Shown: one piece after another, positions 9,396 through 18,039 of the stretch
How positions within the stretch are numbered: position 1 is the first letter of the stretch
Layout of the letters: each line of letters opens with the position of its first letter
Origin: Spirochaetota bacterium
GTDB lineage: Bacteria; Spirochaetota; UBA4802; JAGODF01
DNA length: 60,043 nt
Reading direction: 5' to 3'
Assembly (NCBI GenBank): GCA_026419015.1
Contig: JAOAAF010000003.1
Coordinates: 1-60,043 of the forward strand
Program-made: the position numbers and the translations under genes
Notes under the pieces: model-generated
Told to the model about the DNA's origin: nothing
Databases searched by the model: none
Seen by the model: the letters and a program-made list of their open reading frames with translations, nothing else

Positions 9396-10298
9396 TCATT
9401 CGCCTAAAAATATCTTTTCAAAAAACGATTCCATGCTCTTTACCGATGGATTTTTCACTACTTGTTCCCATATTGAATTCATGGATAATAAAAAGTGATT
9501 CGAATTTTCGGACATCAGCGCCGGAACACCCTCACGCAAACTTTTATGAAAAAGAGTTGGATCGTTATACACAAATCCTGCAAAAAATATTTTCACTCCA
9601 ATTCCAAACTGAGCAAGCGTTTTTTCGAGACTACTAAACGCTTGGTATGCTTCCTGATATCCCGTTGCCATATTTACGCAAATATCAATGGGTCGCCTCT
9701 TGTTTTCCAATGCCATGAATTTTATGACCTTGTAGGCATCCAGCAATGAAGTGGATACCGGATTTATTACGAGCAATGTGTAATCCGAAAACATAATTTG
9801 ACGCATAATTATTTTATTAAGCCCAGCCCCAGTGTCAACCACAATCCATTCGTAATGTTCTTCCAACTTATTGAGTTCGCTTAATATTTTTTCATTCGCC
9901 GTCACTTCGATTTCGTTAATTCGCTTTTCATCGCCCCCAAACGAGATGAGATCGACGCCATACTGCGTATGCACAATATAATGCGGCAACGAAGAAGGAT
10001 CCTCTAAAAAACGATCTAAACATGGCGAAAGCTTCTCTCCCAGCATCAAATGCGCATTGGAAAGATGATAATCAGCATCGAACAAAAGCACCTTATTTGC
10101 GGAAAACGTTGATGCCGAATTCATCCCTATCCGTTTTGCCATCGCTACTGCAAGATTTACAGAAATAAACGTTTTGCCCGTTCCCCCTTTCCCACCGCTA
10201 ACCGTGAGAACTTTTGAACGCTTTCGTCTCCGTGCTGGCATATCGAATTTCCATTTATATAAAATTTTGTACAATTTATCTTTGAACAACGACTGCAT
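9396..10298 (-). CDS. MinD/ParA-type ATPase, FlhG-like
   Basis: Deviant Walker A SGGKGGTGKTFISVNLA, FDADYHLSNAHLMLG, and WIVVDTGAGLN. Possible alternative start at M20 (10241). Confidence 0.85.
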   Translation of the reverse strand: MQSLFKDKLYKILYKWKFDMPARRRKRSKVLTVSGGKGGTGKTFISVNLAVAMAKRIGMNSASTFSANKVLLFDADYHLSNAHLMLGEKLSPCLDRFLEDPSSLPHYIVHTQYGVDLISFGGDEKRINEIEVTANEKILSELNKLEEHYEWIVVDTGAGLNKIIMRQIMFSDYTLLVINPVSTSLLDAYKVIKFMALENKRRPIDICVNMATGYQEAYQAFSSLEKTLAQFGIGVKIFFAGFVYNDPTLFHKSLREGVPALMSENSNHFLLSMNSIWEQVVKNPSVKSMESFFEKIFLGE

Positions 10299-11832
10299 CC
10301 TGGGCAGTTAAACCCGAGAAATGCAAAAGGTTAATAACTTCACAAAAAACTTCAAAAATATCGGGATCAAAAAGATACGATTCCCTTTTTAACACTTCCA
10401 ATGCAACCTCAGGAGTTGCTTGCTCGCGAAACGGCTTGCGAGAAGTCAATGCAGCAAAGCTGTCGCACAATCCAATTATACGCGCATATAACGGAATTGC
10501 CAATCCCGATAGCCGCGCTGGATATCCATTTCCATTATATCGTTCGTGATGAGCGCGAATACCTTCAACAACTGCTGAAGGTAGATTCATTACTTCAGCT
10601 ACTTCTGCCGAATACTGTGGGTGCATAAGAATCTTCGCCATCTCATCTTTTGTAAGCTGCGCCTTTTTATTCAATATGGCATCGGGAATGCGAATAAAAC
10701 CAACGTTTTGCAGAAGCGCCGCCAATTCGAGTTCTTTCATTTGGAATTTCGTCAATCCAAGCCGAAGTCCAATTTCGCGTGCAAGCAACCGTACTTTTCG
10801 AGAATGATCCCACTCGTACTTTGACTGCAACAACAGCAAATATCCCTCAGCATATCTTTCAACCGGTTCCAAAAGGGTGGTGCTTTCTTCGTTTTCATCT
10901 CGCAAAATTTCACCTGGGGATTTCATCATCTCGAGCAACAAGCGCGATTTTTTGCTTATTGTCTCATTTTGATCCAACGCAAGCAAATTGAGCGCCTTCT
11001 TGAGAGACGCTGAAGGATTTTGAGAAATGAGCTTTTTCGCATTCTGGAGTAAAAGAAGTTTTTCATCATCGCTGCGTGAGCCCAATCGCTCTACGACTTT
11101 CTTAGCCACTTCTTCTGCCGCATCTACGTGGACTGGCGGTGGCGGAATTTTTCGCATACGCGAACGGAAAAACAAAAGAATTAATATCAAAACTAAAGAA
11201 ATACCTGCCGCCACCCCAATCAAAACAAACGAGAACGGAGATAAACGAAAGAAACCCTTCAGGCTTCCTTCCGCATTCAAAGCTTTTTGCTGAGATTTGA
11301 GTTCCACATACAATTTTGAAAGTTTTTCATCGATTCTATTCATTTTCTCAGCAAGCACAGCAGTTTTACGCAAATCGGCACGAGCAGTTTTTGTTTCCTG
11401 CACCTCACTCACCTCGCGCTTTGGCATCGCTTTTTCTGCAACAATCTCTTTTTTTGGCTCTCGATTTTCATTCGCGATCGCTTTTTCTGATTTGGAAAGT
11501 TGCGACACGGTCGATTCGCTTTTCGCAGCAAGCGTTTTTTGCTCTCCCTCTTTTGGCGGCTCTATCGCGGTGAGCGGTGATCCCTTATCGGTTAAATTTT
11601 TTAGATCGTGTTCTTTTTTCATTTTCCAAAACCACTTCGACGCTTCGGGATGATTGGGATTCATCTTCATTGCCTGCTTGAATAAATCGTACGCAGTTTT
11701 TAAATTTCCTGAATTGTAATTCGCAACTCCGCGTGCAACTACCTCATCCACCGAATTTGTTTGTGAATATCCTAACGCAACGATAAGCATTACCCACGCA
11801 ATCAAATAAGAAAATCGTTTCATACTCGTCAC
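10276..11832 (-). CDS. Signal peptide/TPR-TM-degenerate HD-GYP protein
   Basis: N-terminal signal sequence, TPR-like GVANYNSGNLKTAYDLFKQAMKMNPNHPEA, central TM FSFVLIGVAAGISLVLILILLFF, then C-terminal HD-GYP fold with LLQNVGFIRIP and HHERYNGNGYPARLSG. Confidence 0.85.
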   Translation of the reverse strand: MTSMKRFSYLIAWVMLIVALGYSQTNSVDEVVARGVANYNSGNLKTAYDLFKQAMKMNPNHPEASKWFWKMKKEHDLKNLTDKGSPLTAIEPPKEGEQKTLAAKSESTVSQLSKSEKAIANENREPKKEIVAEKAMPKREVSEVQETKTARADLRKTAVLAEKMNRIDEKLSKLYVELKSQQKALNAEGSLKGFFRLSPFSFVLIGVAAGISLVLILILLFFRSRMRKIPPPPVHVDAAEEVAKKVVERLGSRSDDEKLLLLQNAKKLISQNPSASLKKALNLLALDQNETISKKSRLLLEMMKSPGEILRDENEESTTLLEPVERYAEGYLLLLQSKYEWDHSRKVRLLAREIGLRLGLTKFQMKELELAALLQNVGFIRIPDAILNKKAQLTKDEMAKILMHPQYSAEVAEVMNLPSAVVEGIRAHHERYNGNGYPARLSGLAIPLYARIIGLCDSFAALTSRKPFREQATPEVALEVLKRESYLFDPDIFEVFCEVINLLHFSGLTAQDAVVVQR

Positions 11833-11844
11833 CCCTTAAAAATA

Positions 11845-13527
11845 TTAATAGGCTTTTACCACCCCGTGGCCAAATCGCGCGACGGGCATTGCAGCAACCG
11901 AACTCCAATTTGAACTAGGAAGCGAAACCAAATCGATTTTATAGCATGCTGCTACCCCACCACTCGAATGCGATGTAGCTCCGCCAAAGACATACAAATA
12001 ATCGCCAGATACAATTGCCGCGGCGAAGCCAATTGACAATGGATATTGATTTGTAAAAGCTGTCCACGCAGCCGGTGCGACGAATGGATACACCAAATAC
12101 CCCGCATAATTCAGAGAGGTGCTTGTTGTTGCACCTTGAAATACGTAATTGCCTGTGGTACCAGTTATTGCTGAAAACCCTCCCACTGTGACCATCATCG
12201 CCGGATATCCCTGCTTTCGAAATAGCGCCACAACCTGTCCGGTGCGATTCGACGGCAGAGCAACTTCCGTAACGCCAGTTGAAAGCTGCGTCAGAGAAAT
12301 AATAAATGCATCAACTACATTGGTAAGCGTTGCTGCAGCTGTTCTGCCACCCATAAAATAGCACGATCCTTCCAGCACAACCCCATATCGCTCAGAGCTG
12401 GCAGGCACTACGGCTGTAGGCGAACTCCAACTGTTGCTTGCAATATCGTATATCTGATTCCCTGCGGATGATGCCCATGCGGCTGTAGCATTCCCCGTTG
12501 TTCCTGCTAAAATGTAAATCTTATTGTTAAATAAAAATTCCCCAACATTTGCCCGTGCTGTAAAACCAGCACTTGACCCAGAAGACCAGCTATTGGTTTG
12601 TACATCATAAATTTGAACCGAATTGCTCACCGTGCCATCAGAGCGAAAACCGCCGATTACGTATATTTTCCCATTCGTTGCAGTAACCGAAGCAAAACTC
12701 ACTGGCACATACGTGCCGCTTGCATCTTTCGCAATGTTTGGATACCATGTATCGGTTACGGGATCGTAAAGATCGATCTGCGAAACTACCGTAGAAATTG
12801 CCGTTCCGCTTAAGCCCCCAAGTAGCCAAAACCCTCTTTGCTTTTGCGATCGCGTTGGAGATGGTTCTGTGATAGTAAATTGCTGTTCGGGTGTTACGGC
12901 GTTTCCAATTTTATCATGGTAATTTCGCACCCGATAGTAATACGTTGTGTTCGACGACAACCCGCTTATTGAAATGCTGTGATTCTGAGTTGGCGTAGTT
13001 GTTGGCACCGTGGCATGAGTGTAATTCCCCGGTGAGGTGCCATATTCGAGCGAATGCGTGGTCGCTACATTGGTCTGCCATGTTATCGTGCCTGAGCTTA
13101 AATCGGCATTGGGAGTAAACGTCAAATTCGAAACCGTAATTGTCAGCGACTCGGCTTGAAAAATACTGAAGGATACCTCCCCGCTTGCTTTGACTTCATT
13201 AGTATTTGGCGATTCGACAAATACCTTTGCATAGTAGGTAACGTTCGGCGTTAAATTGTTCACGGTTATCGTGTGGGTTGTTGCTGGTAGCGGACTTTTA
13301 TCCGTGCGATGTACGTAATTCCCGCTTTCAATTCCATAAACCGCATATGCGACTGTGGGAATATTCGTCGTAAAACGAAGCGTTGCAGAATCCACGCTTG
13401 TTTCCGTGAGCACATCAGAAACGAACAAGTTCTCAAGGTTATCAATAAGAGCCTCTTCAAACATCGCGCTACACGAAATTAATCCAATGGTTAAAAGTAA
13501 CATGGGTATAAAACAAAAAATTCTCAT
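11845..13527 (-). CDS. Lipoprotein with two Fn3-like domains and kelch repeats
   Basis: MRIFCFIPMLLLTIGLISCSA lipobox; two copies of the ..TTHTITVNNLTPNVTYYAKV../..NHSISISGLSSNTTYYYRV.. Fn3 pattern; kelch blades such as GKIYVIGGFRSDGTVSNSVQIYDVQTNSWSSG. Confidence 0.85.
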   Translation of the reverse strand: MRIFCFIPMLLLTIGLISCSAMFEEALIDNLENLFVSDVLTETSVDSATLRFTTNIPTVAYAVYGIESGNYVHRTDKSPLPATTHTITVNNLTPNVTYYAKVFVESPNTNEVKASGEVSFSIFQAESLTITVSNLTFTPNADLSSGTITWQTNVATTHSLEYGTSPGNYTHATVPTTTPTQNHSISISGLSSNTTYYYRVRNYHDKIGNAVTPEQQFTITEPSPTRSQKQRGFWLLGGLSGTAISTVVSQIDLYDPVTDTWYPNIAKDASGTYVPVSFASVTATNGKIYVIGGFRSDGTVSNSVQIYDVQTNSWSSGSSAGFTARANVGEFLFNNKIYILAGTTGNATAAWASSAGNQIYDIASNSWSSPTAVVPASSERYGVVLEGSCYFMGGRTAAATLTNVVDAFIISLTQLSTGVTEVALPSNRTGQVVALFRKQGYPAMMVTVGGFSAITGTTGNYVFQGATTSTSLNYAGYLVYPFVAPAAWTAFTNQYPLSIGFAAAIVSGDYLYVFGGATSHSSGGVAACYKIDLVSLPSSNWSSVAAMPVARFGHGVVKAY

Positions 13528-13542
13528 CGCTTGCCACCTCCT

Positions 13543-14433
13543 TTAAAAACCATAATAAATGCCAAAACCAACTGCCATCGTCTGGAAATGGCGTTTGCGC
13601 TGAAATACAACGCAATAAGTTGGACTAAGGCGAAATGAAATTCCTCGGTACAGATGCACATCAACTCCCGCAGAAGCGCTCATTTCAGTATCGATCCCGC
13701 TTACCCGAGTGCTTTTTACAAAGTTTCGCTCATCGTTAATGTGGATATACGATGGTCCAATTGCCAACTGCACAAAGGGAGTAATCCTTTCAGAAAATGG
13801 AAACAGGTAGTGAAAATCGTGATATGAATACGTGACGGTTGGTTTTAGCGAAATATTCACATAGCGGACATCTTCGCTCGGCACATACCCCATATTGCGA
13901 TAGGAAAAATCTAACCCAAACGAAATGCCGCGTACCAATGGGAAATTTTTTTCTCCGTATGCCGAAAGTGCATACGAAGAATCGAAATCGTTGCGAAATT
14001 CACCAATTACCCGATAGTAGGTAATCATCATTCCAATCTTCGCATCGAATCCATAATATTTTGTCGTGAGCGTTTCATCCGAAATTTTCTCAATCAAATC
14101 AGGTACAATTGTAATGTTTCCAAGTTGTAAATTGAGCAAAATTCCAATTTCCTCATCGTAATCTTCAAACTTTCCCTGCAATACCGTGCCATCACGAAGA
14201 TATACTGAGACAGAAATTTTCTTTAGATCCGCAGCACCCTTTGATGTTTTTAAAATTTCCGATGAAGAATAGATTTTCTCCTTGCCGAACGATTCCACAA
14301 CCACCTTTTCTCGCTCAACGCTTACAATCTTTCCGAGAAGAATTTTCCCATCCAGCAAGGTAAGCGAATCGTACGAATACAATGGCATAGACATAAAAAA
14401 GCATACAATACTACTGACTATTTTCATTTTCAT
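13543..14433 (-). CDS. Outer-membrane beta-barrel protein with small N-terminal beta domain
   Basis: Signal peptide, LLDGKILLGKIVSVEREKVVVESFGKEKI repeats, alternating beta strands, terminal ..MAVGFGIYYGF. SD GTGAGGAG near the start. Confidence 0.7.
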   Translation of the reverse strand: MKMKIVSSIVCFFMSMPLYSYDSLTLLDGKILLGKIVSVEREKVVVESFGKEKIYSSSEILKTSKGAADLKKISVSVYLRDGTVLQGKFEDYDEEIGILLNLQLGNITIVPDLIEKISDETLTTKYYGFDAKIGMMITYYRVIGEFRNDFDSSYALSAYGEKNFPLVRGISFGLDFSYRNMGYVPSEDVRYVNISLKPTVTYSYHDFHYLFPFSERITPFVQLAIGPSYIHINDERNFVKSTRVSGIDTEMSASAGVDVHLYRGISFRLSPTYCVVFQRKRHFQTMAVGFGIYYGF

Positions 14434-14764
14434 AAAAACTCCTCACGGCGTATTTAGTATTTCTTCTATACTTCATCTCAACGAAAACATTTTAGGTTCA
14501 AAATGGACCAAAAATTTAACGATGAAAAATATATAAATATCGTTCATACTAACCCAAAATGTTGTAAAACCCCCTTCCATCTATCATAATGAAGTGAAGC
14601 AGATTATAAATCTGGTTAATAATATTTAAAATACCACTGGACTTTTACTTTTCATTTTTTTTTACAAATTTTATAAAAATTATTAACACAATTCATATTG
14701 TGTTAGATATTTATTATTAATGCTTATTTTATAAAATTCGTTGAGGAAATTGTGAGATTATGTG

Positions 14765-15838
14765 TTATGGCTCTTCTGTACTGCTTACTAACTTATAAAT
14801 TTCCCAGAGAGAATAAAACAGCGTCAATAGCAAGGGCCCAAGCAATATGCCTGCCAATCCAAATGCTTTGATGCTCCCAATCAGCAGAAAGAAAAAGATT
14901 AGAGGGTGAAAATTGAGCGTTTTCCCAAAAATTGCTGGTTTAAGTATATTTTCTAAAATTAAATACCATGCCATGCTCCATGTTGCAACAAAGGCAGCAC
15001 TCCCATAGCTTCCTTTTATTATGAGAAATACAGTGGCCGGAATCCAAATAAACATCGTCCCTATTACCGGGATAAGTGACATTATTGCGCCAATCGATGC
15101 CCACAAAAGGACTCCTGAGATTTTTACAATAAAAAATCCTATTCCAAGGCAAATTCCTTGAAGTGCCATAATCACAATATTCCCTACCAGTAACACTTTC
15201 ACCACTTCTTTAAGCCGCTTCACTACATCTTTTTCCACATCATCGGGAAATGGAAGGATGCGGTAGAAAGGTTCCTCAAGTTTGTACCCATCCTTAAAAA
15301 GAAAAAAAAGGATAAGAAGCATGAATACAAAATTCATTGCAAAATTAATTGAAAATCCTACCACAAGCGTCACATTCGTAAAAATCGACATCGCTGTCTG
15401 CTCGAGGAATGCCAGCACTTTTGACAAAATTTCTCCTCGATTTACTTGAAACTGTTCGTATAACCAGCCAACCACCGCATTATTGCCAATCCACTCCGCC
15501 AACTTTGCCCGCACAATCTCATCTTGGATGTACTTATAAAATTCAAATGCCTGTTTAGCAATCCCTAAAAGCAACAGCAGCACTGGGAAAAACACCACCG
15601 CGCAAAGTCCCAACAGCATAAGAAAACTTGCCAAAGAGTCGAGCCGCACAGCTTTTTTCAATTTATCGTACCATGTGCGGAGTGCAATATAAATTATAAG
15701 CGCAAACAAAAATGGCCAGAAATAGTAACGGAATATAAATAAAAGACCAGCAATGACCGTTCCCAGCAATAAATAAAAAAGGCGCAACAATGTGCGGTTT
15801 TCTCTGATCGCTGCGTACGATTTTTTGCTTTCAACCAT
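14765..15838 (-). CDS. AI-2E family (PerM/TqsA-like) transporter
   Basis: N-terminal paired TM segments and characteristic C-terminal IGSIKAFGLAGILLGPLLLTLFYSLWEIY. Confidence 0.85.
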   Translation of the reverse strand: MVESKKSYAAIRENRTLLRLFYLLLGTVIAGLLFIFRYYFWPFLFALIIYIALRTWYDKLKKAVRLDSLASFLMLLGLCAVVFFPVLLLLLGIAKQAFEFYKYIQDEIVRAKLAEWIGNNAVVGWLYEQFQVNRGEILSKVLAFLEQTAMSIFTNVTLVVGFSINFAMNFVFMLLILFFLFKDGYKLEEPFYRILPFPDDVEKDVVKRLKEVVKVLLVGNIVIMALQGICLGIGFFIVKISGVLLWASIGAIMSLIPVIGTMFIWIPATVFLIIKGSYGSAAFVATWSMAWYLILENILKPAIFGKTLNFHPLIFFFLLIGSIKAFGLAGILLGPLLLTLFYSLWEIYKLVSSTEEP

Positions 15839-15875
15839 ACTGCCTTATAAAAATTTTAAAAATACATCCCTCGTA

Positions 15876-16040
15876 TTAGCGCGTGAGATAGTTCGTTAAA
15901 TCAGTGGCAATTTTCTGAATCGCATGGTCGAGGTACTCGTTATCTGCCATGCGCTTTTTATATTCTTCGATCGTAAGTTTATCCCTGCCAACCCGACGTT
16001 CTTGTATCTCACGATCATCCTTGCTCATGAGATTTTCCAT
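15876..16040 (-). CDS. Small hypothetical protein (54 aa), below the ORF-track cutoff
   Basis: Translation MENLMSKDDREIQERRVGRDKLTIEEYKKRMADNEYLDHAIQKIATDLTNYLTR. SD-like GAGGGG upstream; sits between two co-directional genes. Confidence 0.5.
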   Translation of the reverse strand: MENLMSKDDREIQERRVGRDKLTIEEYKKRMADNEYLDHAIQKIATDLTNYLTR

Positions 16041-16060
16041 AAGTTTTCCCCTCACAAATA

Positions 16061-16097
16061 GGGGGCCCCTCCCCTCCCTGGGCGGGTTTGCTCGCCC
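16061..16097. repeat. GC-rich palindromic element with 7-bp stem hairpin
   Basis: GGGGGCCCCTCCCCTCCCTGGGCGGGTTTGCTCGCCC. Hairpin GGGCGGG-TTTG-CTCGCCC (16080-16097, one G:T pair) in an AT-rich intergenic region. Confidence 0.5.
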
Positions 16098-16163
16098 CTG
16101 TTTAATTGTTCGGATTTTTTTAAGGTTGACTTAACGAAACTTTATGCAATCGACGAAAAAAAT

Positions 16164-16520
16164 TTAGCGGAAAATATCTTCAACCCACTCGCAGTTGTCA
16201 TTGTGGATTGCTAAAAGATCAAATCTGAAAATCAAATTCGGATTCTTTTTTAAATCGGGGTTTAGCCTTAAAAAAGCCTCCGCAACCACTTTTAGTTTTT
16301 TTATCTTTGAAGGGCTAATTGCATACAACGCGCCACCGTAAAGATCCGTTCGACGGTTTTTTACTTCAACAAATACAATTAAATTGCCTTTTCGCACAAT
16401 GAGGTCGATCTCGCCTGTTCTTCCAAAACGAAAATTTTTTGAAAGAATTTCAAAACCCTTATTTTCAAAAAAACGGCATGCGAGAACTTCGCCCTTTGTC
16501 CCCAATTCCCTTGCGTTCAT
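16164..16520 (-). CDS. yraN: YraN/UPF0102 family nuclease-like protein
   Basis: GTKGEVLACRFFENKGFEILSKNFRFGRTGEIDLIVRKGNLIVFVEVKNR. Confidence 0.9.
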   Translation of the reverse strand: MNARELGTKGEVLACRFFENKGFEILSKNFRFGRTGEIDLIVRKGNLIVFVEVKNRRTDLYGGALYAISPSKIKKLKVVAEAFLRLNPDLKKNPNLIFRFDLLAIHNDNCEWVEDIFR

Positions 16521-16529
16521 CTTCCCCTT

Positions 16530-17714
16530 TCAAAGTACATCGAGAAAACTAATTCCAGCTTCCTCCTCATCGAGAGCTTTTACAATATACAACGAAATTT
16601 CTTCTAAAAGATTTATGATTTTTGTCTCCCGAATTCGAGTACCCTTCGCGTCAAACACCAATTTAACAATTGGCCGAAGCGGTTTTTGCGGAATCGAGCC
16701 AATGACAATCCCAACGCTTTGATCGTTAAGGCGCACCATTGATCCGATGGGATACACTGACATGCGCGAAAGAAAAACCTTTAGGATCACTGGATCGAAG
16801 CGGTTCACCCCACTTGAGAGCAAATTCTTCATCGCATGATAAAAATACTGCCGTTTCCGATATGCCCTATTCGTAATTTGGGCTTCGTAGCTATCTGCAA
16901 TTGCCGCAATCTTTGCGGCTTCATCAATCTGATGGCCCTTTAACCCGCGAGGATACCCCCGCCCGTCATACGATTCGTGATGCTGGAGCGAAACAATCGC
17001 AACGCGTTCGCTCACACTCCCAAGCTGTTTGATCACGCGATATCCATGCAACGGATGCGTTTTGATGAGATTAAACTCCTGTTCGGTTAAATTCGACTGT
17101 TTGTGAATAATGTAAGGAGGGATTTTTAACATCCCCGCGTCGATGAGCAATGTCCCCAATCCGAGATCTCGAAGCTTTTCAGGAGAGTACTTAAGCGAAA
17201 TTCCAATAATGAGTGCATAATATGTCACATTCACCGAATGAACCACCAAATAGTTTTTCCCTTCATCGAGCCCAAACAAAAAGATAAACGAGTTAGGACT
17301 TTCGCCAAGAATTTTTATAATATCGTTGAGTACCGCAGAAAGGCCATCGATGGAAAATTTTTCATTTGCTTTAATCGCATTGTGCACGCGTTCCACTTCA
17401 AGGCATGCCCGCCGATGAATTTCGATAAACTCCTTCCGCTTTTTTAAAAGCGTTTCGTAATCGCGCATGATGGTGCGAACATCCATCCCACCAGTGGAGA
17501 CTCTCTGTTCGAGCTTAAGGTCAGCTTCGGTAGCAATCATGTCCCCTGCAGTTTCCACATATCGCACGCCCAAACTCTGCAACTTTCGGATATCGCTTTC
17601 TTTAATGGTAATATTCGAATCCACGAGTATATTATTGCTATCGATGTAAACCGGTCGGTTAAACCGCATGCCCGGCTTTAACTCATCTACGCTTAATTTT
17701 CTCATTTGTGCCAT
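16530..17714 (-). CDS. HD-GYP domain protein with altered HD motif
   Basis: VHSVNVTYYALIIG..TLLIDAGMLKIPPYIIHKQSNLTEQEF..HPLHGYRVI..QHHESYDGRGYPRGLKG; HD reads ID. Confidence 0.85.
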   Translation of the reverse strand: MAQMRKLSVDELKPGMRFNRPVYIDSNNILVDSNITIKESDIRKLQSLGVRYVETAGDMIATEADLKLEQRVSTGGMDVRTIMRDYETLLKKRKEFIEIHRRACLEVERVHNAIKANEKFSIDGLSAVLNDIIKILGESPNSFIFLFGLDEGKNYLVVHSVNVTYYALIIGISLKYSPEKLRDLGLGTLLIDAGMLKIPPYIIHKQSNLTEQEFNLIKTHPLHGYRVIKQLGSVSERVAIVSLQHHESYDGRGYPRGLKGHQIDEAAKIAAIADSYEAQITNRAYRKRQYFYHAMKNLLSSGVNRFDPVILKVFLSRMSVYPIGSMVRLNDQSVGIVIGSIPQKPLRPIVKLVFDAKGTRIRETKIINLLEEISLYIVKALDEEEAGISFLDVL

Positions 17715-17753
17715 TCGCGTTCCTTCTTTAAACTCTTCTTTTTCTCACCACAA

Positions 17754-18035
17754 TCAAAACGTGGCATCGAGTTTATTTTTTAGCTTTTCATTTATCCAAT
17801 AACAATATCCAAACACTTCTGCTACTGCTTTAAAAAGATTTTCGGGAATTTTTTCTCCCACTTTTAGCAAAGAAAGCGCTTCTGCCAAATCGGCATCTTC
17901 ATATAATGGCACGTTGTGCATTCGCGCAATTTCGATTATCTTTTCTGCTAATTTCCCCTGTGCCGATGCAATTACCGAAGGTGCTTCGCTTCCATCGTAT
18001 TCAAGCGCAACTGCCTTTTTTGTGCCCTTTCTCAT
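17754..18035 (-). CDS. FlhB C-terminal-domain-like protein (YlqH/FlhB2 type)
   Basis: KKAVALEYDGSEAPSVIASAQGKLAEKIIEIARMHNVPLYEDADLAEALSLLKVGEKIPENLFKAVAEVFGYCYWIN; no NPTH cleavage motif. ORF opens at 18059. Confidence 0.8.
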   Translation of the reverse strand: MRKGTKKAVALEYDGSEAPSVIASAQGKLAEKIIEIARMHNVPLYEDADLAEALSLLKVGEKIPENLFKAVAEVFGYCYWINEKLKNKLDATF

Positions 18036-18039
18036 CTGC

